The notes: generated from the letters alone by a model not told the origin. Counted from the first letter of the stretch, positions 22,860 to 34,659 are shown. The stretch: DNA of 64,000 bases from Dactylorhiza incarnata (GCA_033032865.1 JAWHQI010000079.1:6080501-6144500); one strand, 5' to 3'. Numbers and translations are program-made.

Positions 22860-23480
22860 TAAAGCGTTTGGTCTTTGAGCTGGACAACGGTCAACCCTCG
22901 AGCGTGTTTGGTTTTCCGCGCTATGTTTTCCCCGGTTTTATTTCCGCGGTGTGTGTCAGGAGCCTTTAGTTTTTATGGCGTTGCTTACCTTGTTTCTATG
23001 CTAGAAACCATTTTCAGTTTGTTGTGTATCGAGGTTTTCCCTGTGACGCGGGAGTCCCCTGATGTCTTCCCAGTTAATCCCCCTAGTTCTTCTACCTGCG
23101 CGAGTCGAGGAGTTTGTTTCTGACCTTGAGCTGGGTACTTGTCCTTTGCTATGGCACCGTACCCTTTGGCCCCGCTTGTGTTGCGAGAGTTGCGCACTCA
23201 GTTAGATGAGTGGTTGCAGTGTGGCTTTTTCTGGCCTAGTTCTTCGCCCTGGAGTGCTCTCGTCTTGTTCGTGAAAAAGCAAGTTGTTCGGTATTTTCGA
23301 AAGCTGACCTTCATTTAGGCTTCCTTCAGTTGGGGATCCGCGAGTCCGGTGTTCCGCGATCTGTTTTCTGTTCTCGGTCTGGACATGTCGAGTTCTTGGT
23401 AATGTTCTTTTCTTTTGGGGTAGTCATATCCGCATCAGCTTTCCTAACCCTTTTCGGTTAGTGTTTCTATCTAGCGAGTG
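22860..23480 (+). pseudogene. Compressed RT relic of element D
   Basis: Short blocks in shifting frames match a Gypsy protease-RT border: SPDVFPVNPP (compare FPDVFPEDLPG), then LRTQLDEWLQCGFFWPSSSPW, then LVLFVKK, then a jump to LHLGFLQLGIRESGVP and GHVEFLVM. The stretch between FVKK and LHLG is far too short, so residues were deleted. No catalytic YxDD, RNase H, integrase or chromodomain is left before the LTR at 23570. Confidence 0.75.
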
Positions 23481-23557
23481 TGAGCTTACCTCTCCCTTTG
23501 CTCTTTTATTCGTTGTGTTCTGAGTCTTGGTCTAAGTTTCGGGTCGAAACTTTTGTT

Positions 23558-23569
23558 AGGAGGGGTGGC
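23558..23569 (+). promoter_or_regulatory. Polypurine tract of element D
   Basis: AGGAGGGGTGGC directly before the 3' LTR; purine-rich, as needed for plus-strand priming, though interrupted by T and C. Confidence 0.65.
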
Positions 23570-25626
23570 TGTAACGCCCCAACTTTTCTTATAGTCTTTT
23601 AAGCGGGGATTCGAATTGGTAATGTCCTATATATTAAAGCTATCGTTGCGTAGTGTTAATGCAAGAGGGCGTTACCGTTTCGTCGTCGTCGTCTGGCGAG
23701 TAATTCTAGATCGAGTCATATTTGCAATATATATATATTTAAGTGTATATACAAAGTTTTTCTTTTCTTCCATTTGTTGATTGTTACACCACATTTTCTG
23801 CGAGTGAAGCTCTGTTTGTGATCTTCCTTATTGTTCTGGTAGATTCTCTCAGAAAAGTCGTTTCCAGTGTATTCTCGGAAATCATGTTTCTTCTTTGACA
23901 TAAAGTCCTCCAGTCAATTTTGATTAAGATTTTCCTATTGACTGTTGTTAAGTCTTTCTCGTCGACTTTGATATAAGTCTTTCCCGTCGACTTTGATATA
24001 GTCTTTCTCGCCGACTTTTATATAAGTCTTTCTCGTCGACTTTGATATAAGTCTTTCTCGTCGACTTTGATATAAGTCCTTCTCGTCGATTTCTTCGCTT
24101 ATTCTGAATTATTTCCTCATATATTATATGTTCTTTCGCCGGGTGATCCCGGGTACCTCAAGCGATGTTATCAAGCATTTTACTCTTTTCGTTGAGACTT
24201 TTTTTGATGAAGCTATGCTTTATTCTTTGAGTTGTCCCGTATTTGATTGGTGACCGGTTATGGTATTGTTTCATGCCTTATTCGTCGTATTGTTATGAGA
24301 TGTTCGTTGGGAGTCAAGTTTGGACTCACCAAGTGTTTTCAAATGAATCGTTGAGTAGTGTTTATTTCTTTGTGACCCTATCCTTAGGGTGTTATGGTGC
24401 TGATATCTCGGGTTACGTCCCGTGTCTTAATTGAAACTTAATTTGTTTTTTTTTGGAACCTTTGTCTTAAGCCTTGCACGGTGGGTAGTTTTGGGTGGCA
24501 GTGGATAGAGTACCACCACCCGGATTTGGTTTTTGGGTGGCAGTGGATAGAGGACCACGACCCGGGTTTTGGGCTGCGGGCGTTGGTGGAAGATACCACC
24601 GTCGCAGTACCTTCTTTTGGGGGACGCTTTTCCCTCGAGCTGATCAGTCTCAAGTTCTTAAGCACATATGCTTATATATGTGTATTATGATAGTATATGT
24701 ATGACTATCTCATCTGAGCCGCAATGGCGGACACGTGGTGGGCTTTGATTGTGTTGACTATTACCTTCTGGTGCAGGCTTTTCTTCTTACCGAGTTCACT
24801 CGTTTGAGCTGGCTCGGGTTGTTGTAAGATTATAGATGTTTACCTGCTTAGTTTTCCTTTCTGCACTCTCTTATTTCTCTTACTGCAAATCTTGGTTTTC
24901 TTGCACCCTCTTGGGCTGAGGCATTCTTTTCTTATGAATGTCTCAGGTTCAGGTTTTTAGCCGCCGCAGGAGTTAGAGCGGCGTCGTTCAGTGTTCCTGT
25001 CGAGGCCCTTCCCCTCTTAGGTAAGGGGCAGTTGCTTAGTTGTTGTCTCTCCTTTAGCTGTTTTTCCTTCTTCCCTGCGGGTTCGTGTCAGCTGTTGGCG
25101 CCCGTATGGCTTTTTGTTTAGATTACTTACTGTTTGCTTTGCTGTTACTTTGAGTACTTTACTTACTTGCTCTCTGGGAAGCCTTTTCACTAAGATGTAG
25201 TAGTTACTTTATTGACATAAAAACGTCGTTCTTGCATATCATGCTTTTAAATAAAGATCGCATACTTTGAAATTCGTAGAAAAAAATCCTTTCTTACTAT
25301 ACTAAACCTAGATGTGCATATCAATTCTGGAAATGTTATTTTCTTGCTCATGTAGGCTAAATGAAACAAACCTATTTTTCCGCTGCGTATATATAGTTTT
25401 CTACTTGTGGACTAGATGATCCACCGGACCGAGGGACGCGGTCTTAAGTTAATAATGAAAATTTCTCTTTTTAATATAAACACATATATGTCTTTTATAA
25501 ATTTATCGTAAGGAGTGTTTGCCTGAGCGTCTGTAGTCGTCTCCTGCAAGCGTGGCATCACGACGCGTATTTTCCCCTTGCTATGATAATATGTATTATA
25601 TTCTTGGGAAAATGCGGGTTGTGACA
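23570..25626 (+). repeat. Element D 3' LTR (2057 bp)
   Basis: Matches the 5' LTR at both ends. It joins the sequence equivalent to 17559 directly to that equivalent to 19785, with a 2-bp overlap (TG) at the junction. The rest differs from the 5' copy only at scattered single bases and short indels. A clean deletion after insertion is the simplest explanation. Confidence 0.93.
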
Positions 25627-26927
25627 GCTACAGACAAGAGGAGGGGATAGATTTTGATCAGACATTCGCTCCAGTAGCCAGACTGGAAGCAATAAGATTT
25701 TTCCTAGCCTATACAGCATTCAAAGGTTTCACGGTCAACCAAATGGACGTGAAGTCAGCCTTCTTAAATGGTGATCTTCAAGAGGAAGTATATGTAGAGC
25801 AGCCTTCAGGTTCTGTCGACTCTACTTATCCTGATTATGTTTACTTTCTTAGAAAAGCACTTTATGGCTTAAAGCAGGGACCTAGGGCCTGGTATGAGAC
25901 TCTGTCAAGCTTTCTAACTGATAATAAGTTCTCAAGGGGAAAGATTGATAAGACATTGTTCCTAAGGGAAGTGAAGGGCAAGATCTTGCTAGTACAGATC
26001 TATATAGATGACATCATCTTTGGCTCTACAGATAACAATCTCTGCAAAAAGTTTGCCAACTTGATGCAGGGAAAGTTTGAGATGAGCAGTATGGGTGAGC
26101 TCAAATACTTCTTAGGTCTCCAAGTGAAACAATCTGAAGATGTGATTTTCATCTCTCAGACCAAATTCACTAGGGAGCTAGTCAAGAAATTTGGATTGGA
26201 GAGTGCTTCTTCAATGAAAACTCCAATGGGAACCAATGTGTCTCTGGACAAGGATGAGAAGGGCATACCCTTTGATGAAACCAAGTACAGATGCATGATT
26301 GGATCCTTGCTCTATCTAACTGCAAGTAGGCCTGACATAATGTTTGCTACATGTGTCTGTGCTAGATATCAGGTGAATCCTAAGGAATCTCACTATGTCT
26401 CTGTCAAGAGAATCTTAAGATACCTAAAGGGTACATCAAATCTTGGCCTATGGTACCCTAGGAACAATGAGTGTGAACTGACTGGTTATTCAGATGCAGA
26501 TTATGTAGGGTGCAAGGAAGATAGAAAGAGTACCTCAGGGACATGCCAATTCCTTGGTGGAAGACTGATTTCCTGGAGCAGTAAGAAGCAGACCAGTATG
26601 GCAATCTCGACAGCAGAATCAGAGTATATCTCAGCTGGAAGCTGCTGTGCCCAACTGCTATGGACTCAACATCAACTTGAAGACTACAATCTAAAGATGA
26701 CCAAAACACCCCTGTTTTGTGGCTCTTCAAGTGCCATCTCAATTGCTAAGAACCCTGTATCTCACAGCAGGACTAAACATACTGAGATCAGGTATCACTT
26801 CATCAGGGAGCATGTGGAAAATGAAGATATCACCCTTGAATTTGTCCCAACAGACAAACAAGTGGCTGATATATTCACAAAGCCCATATATGAAGCTAAG
26901 TTTAACTTCTTCAAATTCCAATTGTGA
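25627..26927 (+). CDS. pol: Element C pol part 2: RT and RNase H
   Basis: An uninterrupted frame from 25629 to the stop at 26925-26927; it continues the RT cut by D. RT motifs: [38 protein letters not shown] and the catalytic YIDD at 26001-26012. RNase H motifs: [26 protein letters not shown] (catalytic Glu region) and [12 protein letters not shown]. It ends [23 protein letters not shown] copies element RNA and RNase H removes the template. The absence of stops here, against several in protease-integrase, suggests the element is not very old. Confidence 0.95.
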
Positions 26928-27304
26928 ATGTTAAACTTAGAGTAACCCTCAACTTTACTATTTACTAATGCCTTTCTAGATGAGTGGTCAGAAAATCTCA
27001 CAGGACCTTGAAGAATCATGCTTGAGCAAGGGGGAGCTTGTCCTACTCCTTGGTTAGAAAAGCAGAAGGCGAGAAGTCAGAAAGGGGGAGAAATGGTGCT
27101 CAAGTAGTGCTTAAGAAGACCTTAAAGGCAGGGGGAGCAAGGAAGAGGCATCAAATCAAGGGGGAGCTACAAACTTGATGTACTCCAAGAGTTCTGCAAA
27201 AGATAAGTTAAATCTTTTAACAGTTTAATCTAAGATTATGATATTTAATGTCAAGTGAAAGTAGGCTTGAATTGAGATTCTGACTTCTTTAAATAGGGGG
27301 AGAT
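26928..27304 (+). other. Element C 3' untranslated region with repeated polypurine tracts
   Basis: No ORF of note. GGGGGAG occurs at about 27030, 27084, 27131, 27160 and, as the LTR-adjacent tract, 27296-27302 followed by AT and the 3' LTR. Only the last has the standard position. Confidence 0.85.
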
Positions 27305-28877
27305 TGTTGGGAATCTTGCCCATATGATTCTTGATTTGAAGAAGCCATCATTTCAAGAGTACTTCACTTTGTATTTGATCGTACATCTAGTTCATAATCT
27401 CAAGAAAATATAAGTGCATATCATCGAGAAGAACAGGCGATATCGCCGACAATGCGTGCTTGTCGTCGTAATGACGGGCAGAGCAGCAGCCGCTGAGAAG
27501 CAAAGTATTCGTCGACCGCAGAGACATGGCGAAATTGTCGAACGAAGAATGCTGATCGTCGAACGCTGAGACATGGCAAGATCGTCGAACGAAGAATGCT
27601 GATCGTCGAACGCAGAGAAGAATCAAAGATATCGAAGAAAGGATTGTCGTCGAGTAAACAACATGATTACGACGACATATTGCAAGAAAGAGGATCTCAA
27701 CGACACAGTCAAAAACGACATATCGTCATATGTGAAGAATCGCCAGGATGTCTCGTATTGTTGTGATGCCAGCATCAGAGGCAGAAGAAAGAAGACATAA
27801 AGGTCTACCAGAGTTTGTGGCATCGACAAAGGGCTGTCGTCGAGATATTATCCATGTCGTCACAACAATGGAAATATCGTCGAGACAGATTCAAAACGTG
27901 CAAACGTACTATCAGCAGTTAATGCCGCCGCCTGATTGTCCAAATCAGCGCGTGCACTTAATGAATCGACTCATTAGCGCGTACTCCAAAAAGAAAAAGA
28001 TATCAGTGCATGCTAAAAGGGAATGGAGGTCTGACACATAAAGAAACTTCTTAGAAGACCGTTGGGGGGCATCACAGTCTTATAAAAGAATATATGAGGC
28101 TGCCCTAAAAAGTTAATCATCAAGAAAGAACTTGCGCACATAGTAAATCGAAAAACACAAGCGCCGCAAGAAAGAAAGAGTAAAGGAAGGAGCAGTCATC
28201 TTCATCGACTGCTAAGAAGCCAATCCTCATCTGGCTAAGAAAAGATTTGAAGAAGAACCGTGCGCTCAAGATCTAATTCATAACAATCTTCTTCAATCTC
28301 AAGGAGCCGATCTTTAATACGCTAAAGGTGCCGATCTTCATCCGGCAGGAGAAACATTTTATTATTGTATTTTCTTGTAAGGCTTGCAGGCCAAACCGTC
28401 TAGCTTGAGGGCTGGAGAGCTGTGAGGCTTGAGGGCCAGGGCAGTGCGCTTGCGGGTGCGATCTGTCGAGCTTGCGGGCTCGGGGGCAGTAGGGGCTTGC
28501 GGGCCTAGGCTGTTCGAACTTGCGGGTTCGTGTTGTAGGGCTTGAGGGCCTGAGTGTCGAGCTTGCGGGCTCGAGGGCAGTAGGGGCTTGAGGGCCTAGG
28601 TTGTTGGGACTTGCGGGTCCGTGTTGTAAGGCTTGAGGGACTGAAGCTTTTGGCGGAGTTTGCCGAGCCCAGCACACTGCTGGGTAGGCGCAGAGGGAAA
28701 GAGGACTACTCACGACTCCCTGTCGTGAGGAACCTCTATAGATCTTGTGTCGTCTGGTGTGTTTTATTTGTGTGATAATTTTATGTATTGCTTGAATCTT
28801 GATAACTCACACTAATAGATCAAAAAATACCAAGATCACCTAACACCCTCCTCTAGGTGAACGTTCCATATCCAACA
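27305..28877 (+). repeat. Element C 3' LTR
   Basis: 1573 bp, with the same ends as the 5' LTR. Differences from the 5' copy are scattered single bases. One pair falls in the two arms of a single hairpin (12891-12906 against 28515-28530). TATAAAA begins at 28081. Confidence 0.96.
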
Positions 28878-28882
28878 AACTT

Positions 28883-29065
28883 GTAATGTCTCTATTTGTT
28901 TTTCAATTATTATTTCATGTCTTTATGATGATTTGTAACTAATTTTCTTTAACGTTTGGATGTAAGAACCTTAGTTTAATGTTTTGTGTTATTTGATTTT
29001 ATTCCTCTCATATCTCTCGATTCTCCCTATGGTTTATTCATGCTAAATGGATTTGATGGAAATAT
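28883..29065 (+). mobile_element. Athila-like element F, 5' LTR segment 2
   Basis: AT-rich sequence (TGTAATGTCTCTATTTG onward) between C and B. It continues segment 1 after C's AACTT duplication and is cut by B, whose flanks AATAT and ATTAT are one base different. No ORF. Confidence 0.65.
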
Positions 29066-29240
29066 TGTTGGGAAAAACCTTTGTGATTTATCTAACAAAT
29101 TATTTAAAGTGATTTCATGAGTTAGGTTATATTACCCTCGTTGTATAGTAAGGGTAAATTGGTCATTAGATGTCTTAGGATGCCACATTCACATTAGAGT
29201 GTCAAGACCAAGTCAAGACAATCACAAAATCAGTTAAGTT

Positions 29241-29600
29241 AAGACTTGCGTCGAATAAAAGTCGTCGCAACTTCGATTTAATGTTGACGCAACTCTGACT
29301 AGAAGTCCAAGTAACTTAACCAGCCTGTCGAAGTATAAGTCCAGTCGACGCAATGTCGAAAGGGACTCAACGGAGAAGGAAGAGCCTGGCGAAACCATCT
29401 ATGAAGTCGACGCAACTTCATCTTCAATTTGACGCAGAAGTTAAAACTCAAGTCCAAGTCTTCAACTCGACGGATACGTCGATAAGGAATCGATGTAACG
29501 TCGACATCTGAGTTTAGTCAGAGCTAAGAAGGGATTCTAAGCTACTCCTATAAGAACTCAGAGGTGCGTCGATATGAAGAATGATGAAGTCGACGCAGCG
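29241..29600. repeat. GTCGACGCAAC-type motif cluster in B U3
   Basis: Around fifteen GTCGA/TCGAC cores, many extended to GTCGACGCAAC, GCGTCGAATA or GACGCAACGTCGA. They are irregularly spaced, upstream of or around the TATA-like box. The 3' LTR has the same cluster (about 47315-47670). Confidence 0.85.
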
Positions 29601-30267
29601 TCGAATACAGTCAGAAAAGGAAGTTTTTTCTGGTGTCCTTTTAAGACCTTTTCAGAATGACCACAAGGTTAAAGACAGTTCTCCAGCAACTCATTTATTG
29701 CCAAGAATGGAATGGTGCATTCCAGGATACAACAAAAATACTCTTGGAATGTTTTCAAATCTGATGGACGGGTCAGGATCAAAAGAAGAAAGGAAAATTA
29801 TGTGTCCAAAAAGAATTCCTTTTTAGGACAGCCTAAAAAAGAAAATATTTCAAATTCCAATCATACAGAATAAATATGCAGAAGGAGAGAAGAACACCAG
29901 AGCATTCATTACATTATTCTCATCTGTCGAATAAAGTCTTCTACTTATTCCTTTCAAAACCCTAAGATAGAAAACAAGTGCTCTTAACAGAAAAGGAAAT
30001 AACTGCTTCTTCTTCTTCACCTTACAACAGTAAGTTTTTAGCAAGTGCTTACAGAAAAAGGATCCAGTCAAATAACCCTTGCACCCATCATAATCATAAG
30101 CAAGAGTTCATCATATACAAATCTAGTGAAATTCAGAAGCTGGAGAATTGCTTCTGAAGGATTCTGTAAATAGAATTCTATTCTTTTTCTTCTTCCTTTC
30201 TTCTCACTTTTCCTTCAACTGTAAAAGAGTTTTATTAATCCTCTTCCAAAGGATTCAATGGTTCTAA

Positions 30268-30360
30268 GAGTCTCTTTATCAAAAGACTCAGTGGTTCTGA
30301 GAGTCCCCTTATCAAAAGACTTTGTTGTTCTTATAGTGTCCTTATCAAAAGACTCAGGCA
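30268..30360 (+). repeat. Stem-loop units in B leader
   Basis: Three units of about 36 bp built on GAGTCTCTTTATCAAAAGACTC. GAGTCT pairs with AGACTC around a TTATCAAA loop at 30268-30289. Later units keep the linker and vary the arms. The 3' LTR copy is at about 48338-48425. Confidence 0.8.
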
Positions 30361-30647
30361 CATGTTGTGCAATCTTACCAGGGAAGTAGAAGAAAGGACT
30401 ACCCACATTTTGGGGAACCACTATAAAAATTCTTGTGTCTTCTGTGTGTGCCTTTCTGTGTTGTCCATATTTCTATTTTCTGTGTTTATATTTCCAGCAA
30501 TCTGCATTTACTTTATTCTGTCTTTGGATTGCTGATTGCATAATACCTAGTGTTTTTATTGTGTGTGCATAAATAGAATTGAAAATATTTTAAAACTCTA
30601 TTCACCCCCTCTAGAGAATACTCAAAGGCACACTGTGCGCTTTCAAT

Positions 30648-30661
30648 TGGTATCAGAGGTA
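30648..30661 (+). promoter_or_regulatory. Primer-binding site of element B
   Basis: TGGTATCAGAGGTA, two bases after the LTR end at 30645; initiator-tRNA-Met type. Confidence 0.9.
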
Positions 30662-30754
30662 GGTTGATCATTAAATGGTTATCACCTTGATCAAAAGATC
30701 TCCTCACTCTCATTTCCTTATTTTAAATTAAATAAAACATTTTTTAAAAGGAAA

Positions 30755-32089
30755 ATGAGTTATAAGAATTATGCATCAACAAGACCACCAGTGTGTAACC
30801 TAAATAAGTTTACACTCTGGAAGGCCAGAATAAAGCTTTACATGAACTCAATTGATGAATACATCTTTGATGTTATAATTTCAGGTCCCCCAGTTCCACT
30901 CAGACAAGATGTCAGTGGATCTTCAACACTGGAAGCTGTCCCAAGAAATGAGTGGACAGAGGCTGAGAAGAAGCAGAAGGCATGCGATGCCAAGGCTATG
31001 AACATTCTGGTTTCCACAATGTCAGATGACATTTTTCAGAAAGTAGCTGACTGCCAATCAACAAAAGAGATCTGGGAATCTCTTACCAGAATGGTAGAAG
31101 GGAGTTCTGATGAAAGAAAAGATAGGAAGTCCCTTCTCATATCCCAATATGTGAACTTTCAAAAGAAAGCTGATGAAAGTGTTGCTGAAATGTATGACAG
31201 ATTCAACATCATTATCAATGAGCTAAAGTGTTTGGACAAGGAGATATTTCTGACAGAGATCAATGATAAGTTCCTCATGTGCTTCCCAAGCTCATGGGAC
31301 TCAAGGATCTGGGCCATCAGAGATTCCAGATGCCATAGAGAGATCTCAACTGATGCTTTACTAGGAAAGCTTAAATCATATGAGATGCTTCTAAAAAAAC
31401 AGAGCTGAAACAGAGGCAAAAGAGACCACTCCAACTCCTATCCAAAGGAGTCTTGCTTTGAAAGCTGCTAAAGGAGAGCCCTACACTCCTGAAGATGAAA
31501 TATTCAGTTTCCTAGCTAGGAGATTCAGAAAGCGGTTCAAGATAGAAGACTCAAGGAGAAGAGAGAGGAGCTCAAAGCTCATATTTGATAAGGCTCCAAA
31601 GAAGAAGGTGATTTGCTTCTCTTGTAACAAGCCATGACACATAACCCCCGAGTGCCCACAGGAACAAATGGACAGGAGCAACAACAGAGATGAGCAGAAG
31701 AAGAAGTCTTTTAGGAGGAAAGACAAGAAGAAGGGCAAATGTTTCATTGTTGAAACCTGGAGTGACTCTGAAGCAGAGTCAAGCTCATCCTCATCAGAAA
31801 GTGATGAAGAAGCCGCTGAAGCTTCCTGCATGATGGTATTAGGAATATCCTCAGATGATGAAGAAGAACATGTATCACTGTTTGATGATTTTGATTTTAA
31901 TTCTGATGATTTTAAAAATTGCTTTAAAGAATTTTGCTACGATTTCCTCAAAATACAAAAAGAATTAGAAACAAATAGGAAAGAATTAGAAAATCTCAAA
32001 AAAGATGAATTACATTCAATAAATAATGATTTGAGAAATAAAATTCAGGGTAAAGAAATAGAATTGATAGAGATAAGAAATGATATCTA
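30755..32089 (+). pseudogene. gag: Element B gag (one frameshift, few stops)
   Basis: 217 codons are open from ATG 30755. A frameshift near 31400 leads to a second frame that runs on to 32089. The core keeps MNILVSTMSDDIFQKV, SDERKDRKSLLISQY and CFPSSWDSRIWAIRD, closely matching the gag of A. The zinc knuckle CFSCNKP-HITPEC has a stop in place of Gly near 31635. Acidic serine-rich and coiled-coil parts follow. Readable gag remains to about 32220, then the frame dissolves. Confidence 0.9.
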
Positions 32090-33416
32090 AAATTAAAAGA
32101 AGAGCTAACAAAGACAAAAGCCTTTGAGGACTCTCTCAATAGGAGGAGTCAAAAGCTTAAAGATATTATACAAAATATCTCCATGAGATTTAAACACCTA
32201 GGTCTAGGAGCAGACCCTTGCACTAGTACATAAATCACTAGTAGACCAGCCTGGAAAAATCCAGTTAGATTTATTAGACCTAGTGATTTTCAAACAGGTG
32301 AGATGAGTGCTCTAACTAAGGATAAGGATATTAATAATCCAAATAAAATAACCGTGCTTAATAAAGTAAATCTAAACAATGAAAAGAAATCTCTAGTCAA
32401 GAGTAATACAAAGAAATTAACCAACAATAATCAAAAGGTTAAAAACAAAAGTAGAATAATTAAACATTGTTGATTTATTATATTTAGATACATTTTATAC
32501 ACATCTGAAGTATCAAAATAATAAATCAAGGTTTGATAAACTCACTCTCTGCCATCCAAAAGGATATCATGAAAGACACTTCTACTCTTTCATAGAACCT
32601 TACAATGGTAAAAGCAAAGGGCCCAAGGTAACCTGTGTTCCTACTAATATTTGAGCTACTTGTGCAGGATTAGGTAGGATCCCTCCTAGTTGATAATGAA
32701 AGGGGAAGGAAGAGCTATGGCCTAATAAAGAACTAAATCCAACAAGGGAGTGATTTCTTCTCTGAATCCTCTTGTTATCTTCTGTAGTTCATAAAAATGA
32801 TAGTATAAATACCATTTTTAATAAAAAATCATTGCTGGGAAAAACAACAAAAACTTTCTAAAGAAAATAGAACTATTTAGTCAGAGTTGCGTCGAATAGA
32901 ACTCGACGTAACATCTAATTATTCTCGATGCCTGCTTCAAAAGCAATATATAATGGATAATTCGAGTTGCGTCGAATAGAATTCGACGTACCGTCTAATT
33001 CTATTCGACGCCAGCTTCGAGAGCTGTCTAAATCAGATAATTCGAATAGCATTCGATGCAACGTCGACTTCATATCGACAGATATGTCGATTTAATAGTT
33101 ACTCTTTTAATTTGAAAGTGTGTCGAGGCATAATCGATGTAACGTTGACATAGCAAGCGCGCGGAGTTTCACTTCTAGAAGCTGCTTCAACACATTTTGG
33201 CGCGCTGTTTATTAATCTTTGTCGACGGTGCTTCGAATAAAACCCTATGGTGCGACGAATCGTCTTCTTTTAAGCACCATTGGCGTCGAATTTATTATGC
33301 TTTCGAATTCTCTATTTCCTGCTCTCGTGCTCTTCCTCTCCCCAACTCTCCTGTATCTCTCTCTTATCTCTTTCTCTCTCTCTCTCTTGTTTCTTTTTGC
33401 AGGTACTTCAACATCA
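32090..33416 (+). other. B interior where pol would be: gag tail, motif cluster, splice-type tract
   Basis: 32090-32470 is a decayed gag tail. 32470-32880 has no coding signal. 32885-33295 holds GCGTCGAATAGAACTCGACG-type motifs in the same style as B's U3. 33340-33400 is a CT-rich tract ending in TTTTTGCAG just before the third ORF. No pol motif is present. Confidence 0.8.
33401..33402 (+). promoter_or_regulatory. Candidate splice acceptor before B third ORF
   Basis: AG at the end of a 60-base pyrimidine tract (CTCTCTCTCTC...TTTTTGCAG), 14 bases before the ATG at 33417. By sequence it is an excellent 3' splice site. The donor is not identified. Confidence 0.6.
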
Positions 33417-33563
33417 ATGGCTCCTCCAAAGACAAATTCTGGTTTTGACATGGATGTTGACTTATTCAATGTACTGCCGAAAGATTCAAAGACATTCTTA
33501 GCTTATTCCATACAGTTGGGCTAAAAAAATTGATCTCCACAAGATGCAAAATTTTTGATGTAG
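33417..33563 (+). pseudogene. Element B third ORF, N-terminal piece
   Basis: ATG then MAPPKTNSGFDMDVDLF. It aligns with the start of A's third ORF (GFDIDMESF). A stop occurs near 33522. Element A is inserted directly after 33568; the AGCTG duplication shows the ORF resumes at 45256. Confidence 0.8.
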
Positions 33564-33828
33564 AGCTGTGAAAGTGGAGGTTAGATCTTAAGTTACTCTA
33601 GAGGGGGGGGGGGGGGGGTGAATAGAGTGTTAAAAACTTTTCCTTAATTTTTATAGTGTAATTAAAATAGTGTTATATATATATGTGTGTGTAAACATAG
33701 TGAGAAATATATAAACAGAATAACTGAATAAATAAAAGCACACACAGCACAGCACAAAGAAATAAACACAACCAGAAGACACAAGGAATTTATAGTGGTT
33801 CCCCAATAAATCTGGGTAGTCCACTCTT

Positions 33829-33990
33829 CTACCACCCTTTGGTAGGAGTCCACTAGGAGGGTTGATCAGGTGCCCTAACACCAAGGTGATTTTGATCAGG
33901 TGTCCACACACCACAGAGCTTTTGATCAGGTGCTCAAAACCAACATGATTTTTTGATCAGGTGTCTTGCCACCAAGGAGGTTACACTTTT
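33829..33990 (-). repeat. Mini-hairpin array in A leader
   Basis: CTACCA/TGGTAG (33829-33845), GGTG/CACC (33869-33882) and GGTGT/ACACC (33899-33912) are perfect; a further unit to about 33980 is weaker. The linker TTTTGATCA recurs between units. The copy in the 5' LTR is at about 44030-44180. Confidence 0.85.
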
Positions 33991-34659
33991 GAAGGAAGGA
34001 TTAACCCTGTACAAGAGAGGTGAGAAAAGGGTTATAGTGTTCTTCTCTGTCAAGATGCTGAGAGAAGACTCTAGTGGACTTGTTGTAAAGCTCCCCCTGT
34101 CTGATTGAAGTAGATGACAGATGATGGAGAAGCTTTCTCTTGAAGACTCAAATCTTCTGTAGCAGATTGATCTGGAAGAACAAGTTCTTCAGATTCCTTG
34201 TTGCTATTGTAGAAGACTTGAACTTGCAGCAGAGTATCTGAGAGATGGATCTTGAAGATGATGTTCTCAGAGTAAAGATGGGTGCTGCTTGAGGAAGAAG
34301 AAGAAGACTTGAGAGTAATAGACTGAATGTTCTTCTTTCTTCTTTCTCTATGCTTGTTGTTTTTTCTATATTCTGCAAGAATGCTAATTTTTAATTCTGT
34401 CGAGAGAGAATAATACAATAATGTCTGTCTTTGATATATTCTATTTTTGGAATAGAATAATCTGCCCTTAATCCTTTCTTGGAACTGTAAATCGATTTCT
34501 GTCAGGTCCTTTAATTCCTTAGCCGTGAAAAACTCTTTAACATTAAATGTCAACGACTATTCTTGTCTTGGAACAAAGGAAATAAGGAATATATTTGAAT
34601 AATATAATATCCTTACTTGCCTGCCTTGAATACGTCCAAATGTATTGAATATATCCGTT

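Larger units (their letters stand above)
17350..25626 (+). mobile_element. Element D: degenerate Tekay-like Gypsy with giant LTRs
   Basis: Bounded by TGTAACGCCCC and TTGTGACA with a perfect GCTAC target duplication (17345-17349 and 25627-25631). It sits inside C's RT gene. The 5' LTR is 4283 bp and the 3' LTR 2057 bp; apart from one 2.2-kb gap they are nearly identical, so the insertion is fairly young. The interior is only 1937 bp and holds eroded gag and RT relics with no intact catalytic motif. It must have moved in trans. Assignment to Tekay/Del rests on the LTR start, the primer site and the RT relic. Confidence 0.93.
11681..28877 (+). mobile_element. Element C: SIRE-type Copia element, split by D
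   Basis: A complete element with two LTRs of 1573 bp each and a perfect AACTT target duplication (11676-11680 and 28878-28882). Order: 5' LTR, tRNA-Met primer site, gag, protease, integrase, RT-RNase H, polypurine tract, 3' LTR. Gag and pol share one frame. Element D interrupts the RT gene between 17349 and 25627. Several stops and at least one frameshift make it inactive now. There is no third ORF like that of A and B. It lies in F's LTR. Confidence 0.95.
29066..30645 (+). repeat. Element B 5' LTR
   Basis: 1580 bp, from TGTTGGGAAAAACC to GCGCTTTCA. U3 has many GTCGACGCAAC-type motifs (29241-29600). A TATAAGA-like box is near 29549. Stem-loops with a GAGTCT/AGACTC arm lie at 30268-30360. The right end carries CCCCCTCTAGAG. 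Confidence 0.93.
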
